DNA from: an uncultured Oscillospiraceae bacterium
GTDB lineage: Bacteria > Bacillota > Clostridia > Oscillospirales > Oscillospiraceae
DNA length: 37,420 bases
Direction of reading: 5' to 3'
Assembly (NCBI GenBank): GCA_947627285.1
Contig: CANQVL010000027.1
Coordinates: forward strand, 1 to 37,420
Below the pieces are notes generated by a model. The model saw nothing but the letters and a program-made list of their open reading frames with translations. It searched no databases and was not told the origin of the DNA. The first letter of the stretch is position 1. Every line of letters begins with the position of its first letter. Shown here piece after piece: positions 8,608 through 16,148 of the stretch. The position numbers and the translations under genes were made by a program.

Positions 8608-11600
8608 TGGCTTTTGAGCTTACAAACGAGCAGAGGGCGGCAGTTGAGAATGAGGGCGGACAGCTTTTGGTCTCCGCCGCCGCCGGGAGCGGCAAGACGA
8701 GGGTGCTGGTGGAGCGGCTTTTGCGGCGTGTAGACGCCGGGGAGGACGTGGACAGGTTCCTGGTCATTACCTTCACCAACGCCGCCGCCGCGGAGCTGCG
8801 GGGGCGGATCATGGACGCCATTCTTGAGAGGGTGGCGGCGGACCCGTCGAATCTGCGGCTCAGGCGCCAGGCGCAGCTTTTGGGGCGGGCGCACATAGGG
8901 ACGATACACTCATTCTGCGGCTCGGTGATAAGGGAAAACGCCCACAGGCTCAGACTGCCGCCGGACTTTCGCGTGTGCGACGAGAAGGAGGCGGGGATAC
9001 TCAAGCAGTCCGCGCTGGCGGACCTGCTGGACGAGCTTTACGACGCCGGAGACCGGGAATTCAACGCCCTTGCCGACGAGATGGGCGCGGGACGGGACGA
9101 CTCAGGGCTTGTGAGGGTGATACTTGACACACATGTAAAGCTCCTGAGCCATCCCTCGCCGGAAAAATGGGCAAAGGAGCAGCTGAAGGCGCTCGATTTG
9201 GAGGATATTGCTGACGCCGGGGAGACCGTGTGGGGACGCGTCATACTTGAAAGGATACATGAGAGCGCCGGATACTGGGCCTCTGAGCTCAGAAGGGTGC
9301 TTCGTGGGACCGTCGGTGCGGAGAAATTCCGAAAGGGCTACGGAAGGTCAATAGAAGTGACGCTCACGGGGCTCAATGAGCTTTACGCCTCGGCGGAGCT
9401 CGGCTGGGACGAGACGAGGCGGGCGCTTGCGAATGTGGAGTTCCCCCGCGCCTCCGGCGCTCCGGGGTTTGAGCGGGAGATCGCCATTCGGAACGCCTGC
9501 CGTGACGCGGTGCGCAAGCTGCCGGAGCTTGTCTGGGACAGCTCGGAGAAGGCGCTGGAGGATATGCGCGCCACGGCGCCGGTGGTGAGGTCGCTTTTGA
9601 GGACGGTGCTGGAATTTGACCGGCGGTACTCGGAGCTCAAGCGCAAGCGGGGCGTGCTGGACTTCTCCGACCAGGAGCACATGGCACTGAGACTTCTTGT
9701 TGACGGCGAGACGGGCAGGCCTACCGAGACGGCGAGGGAGATCGCCGGAAGGTTTACGGAGATAATGGTGGATGAGTACCAGGACGTGAATGAGATACAG
9801 GAGGAGATATTCGGGGCGGTGTCAAGGGACGGAAATAACATCTTCATGGTGGGAGATGTGAAGCAGTCCATATACCGCTTCAGGCTGGCGGACCCGACAA
9901 TATTTTTGAGAAAGTATACAAGCTTCCCCGACGCGAAAGGCGCGGAGGAGGGAGAGCCGCGAAAGGTGGTCCTCTCCAGGAATTTCCGCTCCTCACCCGG
10001 CGTGCTTGAGGCGGTAAACTTTGTGTTTGAGAACCTGATGAGCCCGGGACTTGGCGACCTGGAATACGGTCCCGGCGAGAGGCTTTATCCGCCTGAGGGG
10101 GCGGCGGACGCCGGGGAGCCCGCGATGGAGCTGGACGTTCTCAGCGTGCGGGAGCCGGCGGTAGACGGCAAAAAGACAGATAAAAAGGACGCGGACGACG
10201 ACGGAGACGGCGGCGACAAGACGGTCACAGAGGCGCTTTTTGCCGCGAGGCGAATTAAGGAGATAGTGAAAAAGGAAACCCTTCCCGACGGGCAGGGCGG
10301 CAGGAGGCCCGTGACCTGGGGCGACTTTGCCGTGCTCATGCGTTCCCCGAGCCTGTCGGCGGAGGTGTGGCAGCAGGTCTTCGCGGCGGAGGGAGTGCCG
10401 CTCTCCTCGGCGCAGAGCGCGGATTTCTTTTCCCAGGAGGAGGTGTCGCTGGCGCTGTCGATGCTGTCGGTCATAGATAACCCGAGGCAGGACATTCCGC
10501 TCATAACCGTGCTTCGCAGTCCCGCCTTCGGCTTCTCCTCCCAGGAGCTGGCGGAGATACGGCTTGCTGACAAATCTGGGGACTTCTGGCAGGCGCTGAA
10601 CGCCGCGGCGAAGGAAAACGACAAGTGCAGGGACTTTTTGGAGAAGCTCCAAAGGCTCCGGGAGCTGGCGCCGGACCTCACCGCCGACGGGATGTTGTGG
10701 CAGGTTTACACCGACACGCGGCTTTTCGCCGTTGTCAGCGCCATGCCTGACGGACAGGGAAAAAGGGAAAACCTCATGCTCCTTTTGGAGCTGGCGCGCT
10801 CCTGCGAGGGGGCGGGCTACCGGGGGCTGTTCGGCTTCATGACCTGGGTGAGGAGACTGCGGGAGCAGAACGCTGGACCGGAGGTGGAGACGAGGGCGCA
10901 GGACAACTCGGTGAGGCTCATGAGCATACACAGGTCCAAGGGGCTGGAGTTCCCAATCGTCATAATCGCCGGACTCTCCAGAAGGTTCTCCAACGAGGAC
11001 GCCAGGGTGAGGCTCCCCATACACCCCCAGCTCGGCCCGGGCCCCAAGCGGACCGACGTCAAGCGGAGGATAGAGTACAACACCATCGCCAGGCGAGCGG
11101 TGTCGCTGAAGCTGCGGCGGGAGATGCTCTCCGAGGAGCTGCGGATACTCTATGTGGCGATGACCCGTCCCAGGGAGAGGCTCATAATGCTGGTGTCCTA
11201 CGCCGACGCCTTCAAGGGCACGGAAAAGCTTATGAACGTCTCCGTTCCGGCGTCGCCGGAGGTGCTGGGCTCCATGCTCACCATGGCGGACTGGCTGATG
11301 GTCCCGGCGCTGAAAAGACCGGAGAGCAAGGAGATACGCTTCGGAAGGGCGTGCGAGATGACCGGCGCGGGGAGAGACTGGGACGTGAGGCTGATAACTC
11401 CCAAATGGTTTGAAAACCAAACAGGGGAGATTCCTCGCGAGGTCAGCGCGGAGGCGGAGGAGATCAAAGCGCCGCCGGAGCTTGCGGAGAGGCTGGAATT
11501 TGTATATCCCTACGCCAAAGCGGTGCATATGCCCTCGAAGGTCACCGCAACGGAGCTCAAGGGCACCGCCGCCTCGGAGGACGCCGCGCAGGAGGCGCGA

Positions 11601-12251
11601 AGCCTCACACCGCGCCCGGAGTGGGCCGACAGGGAGGCTGAGAGCGCCGCAGAGGAGCTTCCAGGCGGTGAACGAAATAAGACGCGCGGTTTTATCTATC
11701 CGCCGGAAAAGCCCGCCTTTATGGACGGCAGGGGCGGTCTTACCGCCGCGGAAAAGGGCACGGCGACGCACCTATTCATGCAGTACGCGGACTACTCGTA
11801 CTGTAAGGACGCCGCCGGCGTGAGGCGGGAGCTGGAAAGGCTCACGGAAAAGCGCCTGCTCAGCTCCGAACAGGCGCGGGCAGTTGACCCGAACGTGATA
11901 GCCCGTTTCTTCGCCTCTTTCCCCGGAAGGCTCATTCTTGGGGCTGAAAAGCTCCACAGGGAGCTTAAATTCTCGCTCCTGGTGAACTCCGAGGAGCTCC
12001 CCGGCTTTGAGGCGGGGGAGAAGATCCTGCTCCAGGGGGTGGTGGACTGCTGCGTGGAGCGGGGAGGTAAGCTCACCGTCATAGATTTCAAAACCGACCG
12101 GGTCACGGAGAGGACGATAGGCGAACGGGCGGAATATTACGCCGGACAGCTTCGCACCTACGCCCTGGCGCTGCGGCGGATGTTCGGATTGCCTGTGGAG
12201 AGAAAAATACTGTGCTTTTTGACCGCCGGCAGGTTCGTGGAGACAGAGTAA
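8607..12251 (+). CDS. addA: ATP-dependent helicase/nuclease subunit AddA
   Basis: The product, 1214 residues, is a UvrD/Rep-type superfamily 1 helicase fused to a RecB-type nuclease. Seen in order are the Q-motif region (LTNEQRAAVE), Walker A AAAGSGKT near residue 25-32, a Walker B/DExx box VDEYQD near 390, motif III-VI segments such as GDVKQSIYRFR and MSIHRSKGLEFP, and the nuclease motif VIDFKTDR near the C-terminus. With AddB it forms the Chi-regulated end-resection machine. The start is ATG 8607, with AAGGGGGAG 8 nt upstream; a GTG three bases earlier is less likely. An acidic stretch rich in Asp and Lys lies around residue 520. Confidence 0.95.
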   Translation: MAFELTNEQRAAVENEGGQLLVSAAAGSGKTRVLVERLLRRVDAGEDVDRFLVITFTNAAAAELRGRIMDAILERVAADPSNLRLRRQAQLLGRAHIGTIHSFCGSVIRENAHRLRLPPDFRVCDEKEAGILKQSALADLLDELYDAGDREFNALADEMGAGRDDSGLVRVILDTHVKLLSHPSPEKWAKEQLKALDLEDIADAGETVWGRVILERIHESAGYWASELRRVLRGTVGAEKFRKGYGRSIEVTLTGLNELYASAELGWDETRRALANVEFPRASGAPGFEREIAIRNACRDAVRKLPELVWDSSEKALEDMRATAPVVRSLLRTVLEFDRRYSELKRKRGVLDFSDQEHMALRLLVDGETGRPTETAREIAGRFTEIMVDEYQDVNEIQEEIFGAVSRDGNNIFMVGDVKQSIYRFRLADPTIFLRKYTSFPDAKGAEEGEPRKVVLSRNFRSSPGVLEAVNFVFENLMSPGLGDLEYGPGERLYPPEGAADAGEPAMELDVLSVREPAVDGKKTDKKDADDDGDGGDKTVTEALFAARRIKEIVKKETLPDGQGGRRPVTWGDFAVLMRSPSLSAEVWQQVFAAEGVPLSSAQSADFFSQEEVSLALSMLSVIDNPRQDIPLITVLRSPAFGFSSQELAEIRLADKSGDFWQALNAAAKENDKCRDFLEKLQRLRELAPDLTADGMLWQVYTDTRLFAVVSAMPDGQGKRENLMLLLELARSCEGAGYRGLFGFMTWVRRLREQNAGPEVETRAQDNSVRLMSIHRSKGLEFPIVIIAGLSRRFSNEDARVRLPIHPQLGPGPKRTDVKRRIEYNTIARRAVSLKLRREMLSEELRILYVAMTRPRERLIMLVSYADAFKGTEKLMNVSVPASPEVLGSMLTMADWLMVPALKRPESKEIRFGRACEMTGAGRDWDVRLITPKWFENQTGEIPREVSAEAEEIKAPPELAERLEFVYPYAKAVHMPSKVTATELKGTAASEDAAQEARSLTPRPEWADREAESAAEELPGGERNKTRGFIYPPEKPAFMDGRGGLTAAEKGTATHLFMQYADYSYCKDAAGVRRELERLTEKRLLSSEQARAVDPNVIARFFASFPGRLILGAEKLHRELKFSLLVNSEELPGFEAGEKILLQGVVDCCVERGGKLTVIDFKTDRVTERTIGERAEYYAGQLRTYALALRRMFGLPVERKILCFLTAGRFVETE

Positions 12252-12281
12252 TATTTTTAAAGCGTAAAAGCAAAAAATATG

Positions 12282-12311
12282 TTGACAAGACAAGTCGCGT
12301 TGTGCTAAAAT
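12282..12311 (+). promoter_or_regulatory. Promoter of rpmE
   Basis: TTGACA at 12282-12287 and TAAAAT at 12306-12311 are spaced by 18 bp, about 45 bp before the rpmE start. This gives rpmE its own promoter, separate from addAB. Confidence 0.75.
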
Positions 12312-12355
12312 ATCCTTTGCGTGAAAACGAATGACTGAAGAAAGAGGTGAACGCA

Positions 12356-12556
12356 ATGAAGGAGGGCATCCATCCCAAGTACGAGCAGACCACTATCAGG
12401 TGCGCCTGCGGCGAGGTCATTGAGACCGGCAGTACAAAGAGTGACATCAAGGTCGAAATCTGCTCTAAGTGTCACCCCTTTTATACCGGCAAGCAGAAGC
12501 TTGTCGATACCAGCGGCCGCGTGGATAAGTTCAACAAGAAGTTCGGTCTGAAATAA
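12356..12556 (+). CDS. rpmE: 50S ribosomal protein L31
   Basis: This 66-residue protein is L31 of the large ribosomal subunit. It begins [12 protein letters not shown] and has the expected core ([15 protein letters not shown], then [11 protein letters not shown]). It is the zinc-binding (C+) form, with cysteines in RCACGE and in CSKC. The start is ATG 12356, 6-8 nt after AGAGGTG; an in-frame GTG nine bases upstream overlaps that site. A strong terminator follows at once, so it is monocistronic. Zn-bound L31 is usually replaced under zinc starvation by a Cys-less paralogue elsewhere in the genome. Confidence 0.97.
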   Translation: MKEGIHPKYEQTTIRCACGEVIETGSTKSDIKVEICSKCHPFYTGKQKLVDTSGRVDKFNKKFGLK

Positions 12557-12560
12557 GAAA

Positions 12561-12598
12561 AAAGAAGCCTCACGTTTTCCCGTGAGGCTTCTTTTTTC
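12561..12598 (+). terminator. Intrinsic terminator of rpmE
   Basis: A perfect 14-bp stem (AAAGAAGCCTCACG / CGTGAGGCTTCTTT) with a TTTTCC loop is followed by a T-run. It starts 5 bp past the rpmE stop and is nearly symmetric, so it could also act on the minus strand. Confidence 0.95.
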
Positions 12599-12619
12599 CA
12601 AAAATCCAAAATTTCAATA

Positions 12620-12749
12620 TTTTTCCGACGGCATGTACGTCGGAAAAATCACCTATTGTCGCGCAAGTGTGCCGCCTCCGGCGGCGCGCGCCGCGCGACA
12701 GCAGGGAAGTCCCCGTGAAAGGTCCGCAGACCTTTCACGGGGACTTCCC
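12620..12749. repeat. Three consecutive inverted repeats (hairpin cluster)
   Basis: Hairpin one has perfect 11-bp arms (12620-12630 and 12638-12648, TTTTTCCGACG). Hairpin two has 8-bp arms TGTCGCGC / GCGCGACA (12657-12664 and 12693-12700) with an inner GCCGCC-TCC-GGCGGC. Hairpin three has perfect 21-bp arms at 12704-12724 and 12729-12749 with a CGCA loop. No coding potential is seen. They may be REP-like or MITE-like repeats or a structured RNA. Confidence 0.75.
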
Positions 12750-12764
12750 GCACGTATTCCCCTT

Positions 12765-12833
12765 CAAAAAAAGGGCTCTGCCCTTTTTTTGAGCTCGTTT
12801 CTCCCTTCAAAAAAGGGCACAGCCCTTTTTTGA
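12765..12833. terminator. Tandem terminators between rpmE and the SLH-like gene
   Basis: Two near-identical hairpins lie in tandem: 12-bp arms at 12765-12776 / 12780-12791 and at 12807-12818 / 12822-12833. Both have an A-run on one side and a T-run on the other (CAAAAAAAGGGC / GCCCTTTTTTTG), which makes them bidirectional. The second ends 1-2 bp from the stop of the minus-strand gene and is its likely terminator. Confidence 0.8.
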
Positions 12834-12834
12834 C

Positions 12835-13791
12835 TTACTTTAGCCACCCCGTGAGCGGATCGGTGTTTCGGCGCTCCATGAGCTCCATGGCACGGGCGAG
12901 AAGGCGCGCGGCGTCGGAGCGGGTGACGGGGGCGGCGGAGACTCCCTGGGCGACATCGGGGAGCATGTCGCACGATGCCAGGTTCGAGCTGGCCTGGTAA
13001 GCCCAAGCGGGGGCGGCGGGCTCGGATCCGTCAAGATACACGTCAGTTATTCCAAGGGCGTTATTGAGCAGTACAGACGCCTGAGCAAAGGTTATCGGCT
13101 CGTCGGGAGAGAATACCAGGTGCCCGTCGAGAGGGGAGCCGGTGATGAGATCTCCCATAACTGCCGTTGTAACGTAGGGCTTCTGCCAGACCGGTATGGA
13201 GCCGTCGTCAAAAAATCCGGTGCTCTTTACATCCATGAGCTCAGCGCCGGTGACGCTCATGCACATCACAAGAAATTCCCCGCGTGAGACGGTATCGGCG
13301 GGGCGGAAAAGGTACTGCCCGCCCATGCTCTCGCCGACGAATATTCCCTTTTCCGCCAGGAGCGTGGCGGGGTACGCGTCGGCGGCGGATACGTCGGAGT
13401 ATGTGACGGAGGTCTTCTGCTTTTTGATGTTTACGGTGACGGTTGCGGCGTTGGAGACGTTGCCCTTGTCGTCAGAGGCGGTGTAGGTGAAGGTGTCCTT
13501 GCCCTTCTTGCCGTCGGCGGGGGTGTAGATAAAGGTTTCGCCGTCAGTCTCAACGGCGCCTTTTCGGGGAGCGTCAAGAACGGCGTATACCACGGGGTCT
13601 CCCTCAGGGTCCAGGCTTTTAAATGTCCCCTCCACAGGGACGGAGCGGTAGGTGGTGAGCTCAAGGTTTTCCGCCACGGGGGAGGAGTTGAGCTTCGCGT
13701 CGGCGGGATACCAGAGGGCGGAGACGGGCAAAGCGGTGACAAAAGCGGCGATGACCGCAAGGGTGAGTATGACAGCGTGTGTTTTTTTCAT
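12835..13791 (-). CDS. Secreted Ig-like/SLH-like cell-surface protein
   Basis: The product, 318 residues, starts with a signal peptide (MKKTHAVILTLAVIAAFVTA, cut probably after VSA). Next comes a bacterial Ig/cadherin-type domain, about residues 30-130. Its core includes LDPEGDPVVYAV, GKDTFTYTASDDKGNVSN and ATVTVNI. The C-terminal half has three degenerate SLH-like repeats (for example YLFRPADTVSRGEFLVMCM and LVFSPDEPITFAQASVLLN) that would bind secondary wall polymers. The ATG at 13791 is preferred because it follows GGAGG by 8 nt; a longer frame begins at the ATG that contains that GGAGG. It stands alone between terminators and the divergent tRNA. The ligand is unknown. Confidence 0.8.
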   Translation of the reverse strand: MKKTHAVILTLAVIAAFVTALPVSALWYPADAKLNSSPVAENLELTTYRSVPVEGTFKSLDPEGDPVVYAVLDAPRKGAVETDGETFIYTPADGKKGKDTFTYTASDDKGNVSNAATVTVNIKKQKTSVTYSDVSAADAYPATLLAEKGIFVGESMGGQYLFRPADTVSRGEFLVMCMSVTGAELMDVKSTGFFDDGSIPVWQKPYVTTAVMGDLITGSPLDGHLVFSPDEPITFAQASVLLNNALGITDVYLDGSEPAAPAWAYQASSNLASCDMLPDVAQGVSAAPVTRSDAARLLARAMELMERRNTDPLTGWLK

Positions 13792-13884
13792 TGTATATAC
13801 CTCCATTCAGGGTTGGAATTATTTTGCGGAGGAGGCAGGGGAAATATACCTGAAAACATTTTTAAATAAAAATGAAAAAAGCTG

Positions 13885-13914
13885 TTGACAAACACCGCCA
13901 GCATTTAGTATAAT
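13885..13914 (+). promoter_or_regulatory. Promoter of tRNA-Val
   Basis: Perfect consensus hexamers TTGACA (13885-13890) and TATAAT (13909-13914) have an 18-bp spacer and lie 42 bp upstream of the mature tRNA 5' end. This is typical of a strong stable-RNA promoter. Confidence 0.88.
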
Positions 13915-13955
13915 AGCTCTTGCGTTGCGGCAAGGGAGTTCGCCTCCCGAAAATC

Positions 13956-14029
13956 GGGAGTATAGCTCAGCTGGTTAGAGCGCCTGCCTTACAAGCAGGA
14001 GGTCACAGGTTCGAGCCCTGTTACTCCCA
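13956..14029 (+). tRNA. tRNA-Val (anticodon TAC)
   Basis: The 74-nt cloverleaf can be drawn in full. The acceptor stem GGGAGTA pairs with TACTCCC and the D arm is GCTC...GAGC. The anticodon stem CCTGC/GCAGG holds the loop CTTACAA. The T arm is ACAGG-TTCGAGC-CCTGT and the discriminator is A. The anticodon TAC reads GUA and other valine codons. The 3' CCA is not encoded (the bases after the discriminator are TCA), so it would be added enzymatically. Confidence 0.97.
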
Positions 14030-14149
14030 TCAAAGGCTCAATTGCGGCACGTTAGTTTTAGCATCAAAAGGCTTTTTATGGTTTTAATAGAAGCTTGGAT
14101 TGTTCAGCTTGTTACAGCTAACAGAATAATTCAAATTAACAAAATTTAA

Positions 14150-14297
14150 AGCTTGTGCGCAAGTGAGAACTCAATAGATTATTGTGGATTTTGACTATGT
14201 TCTTGTAAGAGCTTGGTAAGCTCTAAAACAATAATACATCTTTTGTTTTGCGGTCTGCCTTCTGACACGTGAGGTCATGAGGGCAACTATTTTTTTG
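14150..14297 (+). ncRNA. Structured non-coding region after tRNA-Val
   Basis: No gene is visible from 14030 to about 14550, but this part is rich in stems: CTTG-TGCG-CAAG (14152-14163), CAATA-GAT-TATTG, and AGAGCTT-GGT-AAGCTCT (14208-14224). The last is a long stem, TGCCTTCTGAC (14256-14266), paired with GTCA-T-GAGGGCA (14274-14285) and followed by seven Ts, which looks like an intrinsic terminator. GAAC near 14167 can also pair with GTTC near 14199. It could be a small RNA, an attenuator or an extended tRNA 3' region. No known riboswitch class was recognised. Confidence 0.4.
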
Positions 14298-14322
14298 CCT
14301 AAAAACACTCTCTTTAACTAAT

Positions 14323-14357
14323 AGCTCACTGCTATCATCAAGGCAGAGAGCTTTTTT
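14323..14357 (+). terminator. Intrinsic terminator
   Basis: AGCTC-A-CTGC (14323-14332) pairs with GCAG-A-GAGCT (14343-14352), giving nine pairs around one A:A mismatch with a 10-nt loop. It is followed by a run of six Ts. It lies upstream of the recombinase region and ends whatever transcript enters from the tRNA side. Confidence 0.75.
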
Positions 14358-14556
14358 GTTTATTTGGATCAGACAAAGCTACAATGGCACCTTCCGTGAA
14401 AAAACCGGAAAAGATTTGACATTTTTTCAGCTGTTTTGCGTATTACAAAATAGAATGTTCAAAAAGGGGGATAATTTATCGGGAAATTTTGCATATGTGA
14501 TTGCAGTTGCATTAAAGAATCAAAAATTATAACAGATGATAAGGAGTATGAAAATT

Positions 14557-14637
14557 ATGTCAAATAAATTTGTTTTCCCAGCTGATGATGAGCCTATCAA
14601 TGCGTTGCCGGCTCGGAGTGACCCACGGACTTGTTAA
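14557..14637 (+). pseudogene. Short ORF, probable N-terminal gene remnant
   Basis: A 26-codon frame starts with MSNKFVFPADDEPINALPAR and ends at TAA 14635. AAGGAG lies 10 nt upstream, so it has a plausible translation start. It looks like the beginning of a protein whose remainder has been replaced after about codon 18. No family is recognised. A short leader peptide is the alternative. Confidence 0.35.
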
Positions 14638-14986
14638 ACCCGGCTTCTTTATGCTGGCTGCCGTACATAACGGAGATATCCTTGCTGCCGGCTTCACCTC
14701 TGACAGTTGCTTCGTTTCTTCCGTCGACGTAGATGCCCTCAGACCTATCTGCAATGCCGGTTTCCCGGATACCATTGGTGACCTGCCGTGGATATGCTGC
14801 GACTCGCCTGAAGAGCTTGCAGGATTCTTCCGTAAGTATCCTAATAAACATTACAAAATAATTACTCAACGCTCTCCATTGCCACAATGTTGTTTAAAAC
14901 GCTTCGACAATGATAAAATACCAAAATGTTTTACCAGACGTCCATGGAATATAATAATTCAAAAAACTACAAAGGAGCGAAGCGGT
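14638..14986. other. Non-coding or decayed stretch before recombinase 1
   Basis: Frames are open on both strands here (one runs into the recombinase), but none has a credible start, ribosome binding site or known domain. The corresponding region before recombinase 2 is unrelated except for the promoter block near 14880-14920. It is probably a remnant of an older insertion. Confidence 0.4.
14890..14919 (+). promoter_or_regulatory. Conserved promoter of recombinase 1
   Basis: TTGTTT (14890-14895) and TAAAAT (14914-14919) are spaced by 18 bp. The block CAATGTTGTTTAAAACGCT and the TAAAAT recur before recombinase 2 at 36284-36317. Conservation of just this block between otherwise different upstream regions supports a promoter. 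Confidence 0.65.
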
Positions 14987-15802
14987 ATGGAAAAGGAGCT
15001 TGCGGGGTTTGACGCGATGCTGCGCGATAAGGAGCGCTCGCGGGGGACGCGGGAGCAGTATCTGCGCGCGGTCGCGAGGTTTTTGCAGGATTTAGGCGGC
15101 GGGGAGCTGAGCCGCGAGACTGTGGCGGCGTGGCGGGACTCGCTCACCGCCCGGGGTTACAGCGCCGTGACGGTGAACTCCATGCTATCCGCCGTCAACA
15201 GATACCTCACATACGTAGGAAGGCCCGAGTGTCGGGCGAGCTTCCTCAGCGTCCAGCGCCGCGTCTTTCGGGCGAAGGAGCGGGAGCTGACGCGGGAGGA
15301 GTACGAAAAGCTCCTTGCCGCCGCGCCGGAGAGGACGGGGCTCATCATGGAGACTGTCTGCGCCACGGGCATACGCGTCAGCGAGCTTCGGTATATTACC
15401 GTGGAGGCTGCGCGGTCAGGCTGCGCGGAGATACGCTTAAAGGGGAAGATCCGCACGATACTTCTCCCCGGCAAGCTCTGCCGGAAACTATTGAAGTACG
15501 CCAAAAAGCAAAAGACCGCCTCCGGCGAGATATTCCTCACCGGAAACGGCAAGCCGCTGACCCGAGGTCAGATCTGGGCTGAAATGAAAGCGGTGTGCAA
15601 AAAAGCGGGGGTGGACCCGCGAAAGGTCTTCCCCCACAATCTGCGCCATTTGTTTGCCCGAACCTTCTACCGCGTCACACGGGACATAGCGAAGCTGGCG
15701 GACGTGCTGGGCCACAGCTCCATCGAAACCACCCGCATCTACCTCATCTCCACCGGCGAGGAACACGCGCGGGTGCTTGACCGATTGGGGCTTGTAAGTT
15801 AG
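14987..15802 (+). CDS. Tyrosine site-specific recombinase 1 (putative inversion switch)
   Basis: The 271-residue protein is a complete XerC/D-like tyrosine recombinase: an N-terminal core-binding SAM-like domain (about 1-90) and a catalytic domain (about 98-271). All six catalytic positions are present: Arg130 (TGIRVSEL), Lys154 (LKGKIRT), His217 and Arg220 (PHNLRH), His243 (LGHSS) and the nucleophile Tyr252 (TRIYL). ATG 14987 is chosen because AAAGGAG precedes it and recombinase 2 starts at the matching residue, giving the same length. A longer in-frame extension is rejected. The stop lies 1 bp before an inverted repeat that bounds the promoter segment of the next SLH gene. It most likely inverts that segment. 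Confidence 0.9.
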   Translation: MEKELAGFDAMLRDKERSRGTREQYLRAVARFLQDLGGGELSRETVAAWRDSLTARGYSAVTVNSMLSAVNRYLTYVGRPECRASFLSVQRRVFRAKERELTREEYEKLLAAAPERTGLIMETVCATGIRVSELRYITVEAARSGCAEIRLKGKIRTILLPGKLCRKLLKYAKKQKTASGEIFLTGNGKPLTRGQIWAEMKAVCKKAGVDPRKVFPHNLRHLFARTFYRVTRDIAKLADVLGHSSIETTRIYLISTGEEHARVLDRLGLVS

Positions 15803-15803
15803 G

Positions 15804-15821
15804 ACAAAATTACAATTTTGT
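15804..15821 (+). repeat. Inversion site L of locus 1
   Basis: ACAAAATTACAATTTTGT begins 1 bp after the recombinase 1 stop. It is itself a dyad, CAAAAT-TACA-ATTTTG, like the paired arms of a tyrosine recombinase core site. Its reverse complement recurs at 16045-16062 with 17 of 18 bases matching, so the two copies are inverted and recombination would flip the DNA between them. Confidence 0.85.
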
Positions 15822-15868
15822 ACCCTACATAGGAAAACGTACATGGTCTAAAAGTCTTATACATGAGG

Positions 15869-15897
15869 ATTTTATCACGGTAATCCGAAAATGTAAA
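15869..15897 (-). promoter_or_regulatory. Promoter inside invertible segment 1 (OFF orientation)
   Basis: On the minus strand TTTACA (15897-15892) and TAAAAT (15874-15869) are 17 bp apart. As assembled it fires towards the 3' end of recombinase 1, away from the SLH gene. Flipping the segment would put the -10 near 15992-15997, with a leader of about 145 nt before the SLH start. Confidence 0.7.
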
Positions 15898-15930
15898 GTC
15901 GTTTGACAAAGAAAATCGCAAAAAATTGCA

Positions 15931-15975
15931 CAACGAACAGGACCGCAAACGAAAAAATTTCGTCGGTCCTCGTTG
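15931..15975. terminator. Large hairpin inside invertible segment 1
   Basis: CAACG...AGGACCG pairs with CGGTCCT-CGTTG and encloses an inner ACGAAA/TTTCGT stem. Lying within the segment, it may block read-through from the recombinase promoter into the SLH gene in either orientation. The T-rich side faces the minus direction. Confidence 0.55.
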
Positions 15976-16044
15976 TCATGCCAAAAATCAGCCTAAAAGC
16001 CGGACGATTACCAATTATTGGCGTTGCTCCGCACGACGCTCAAT

Positions 16045-16062
16045 ACAAAATTGTAATTTCGT
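16045..16062 (-). repeat. Inversion site R of locus 1
   Basis: ACAAAATTGTAATTTCGT is the inverted partner of 15804-15821 (17 of 18 bases after reverse complementing). Its centre TGTA is the complement of TACA. It lies 86 bp before the SLH gene start. Confidence 0.85.
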
Positions 16063-16148
16063 ATTGAACGTCACGGAAGGAGGCGGCGCGCGACAGGTGG
16101 AGTTAAAATCGGTTACTCAATTATAATTTTTTGAGGAGGTTATATATT

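Noticed and set aside
9993-11771. Long minus-strand open frame opposite addA
   Set aside because: It is an antisense shadow of a GC-rich gene, without start signals or family similarity.
13956-14029. tRNA-Val as integration site of the following recombinase
   Set aside because: No direct repeat of the tRNA 3' end was found downstream, and the recombinases sit with inverted repeats of their own.
14849-14867. ACAAAATAAT before recombinase 1 as a further inversion site
   Set aside because: Only the left arm matches locus 2; the right arm ATTTTG is absent.
14570-14986. In-frame N-terminal extension of recombinase 1 by about 139 codons
   Set aside because: Recombinase 2 starts at the same residue as ATG 14987, that ATG has AAAGGAG, and the extension has no ribosome binding site or domain. 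The conserved promoter lies inside the extension.
16122-16127. TATAAT close to the SLH gene as its own promoter
   Set aside because: No -35 is found at a suitable distance, and transcription would start within the ribosome binding site.
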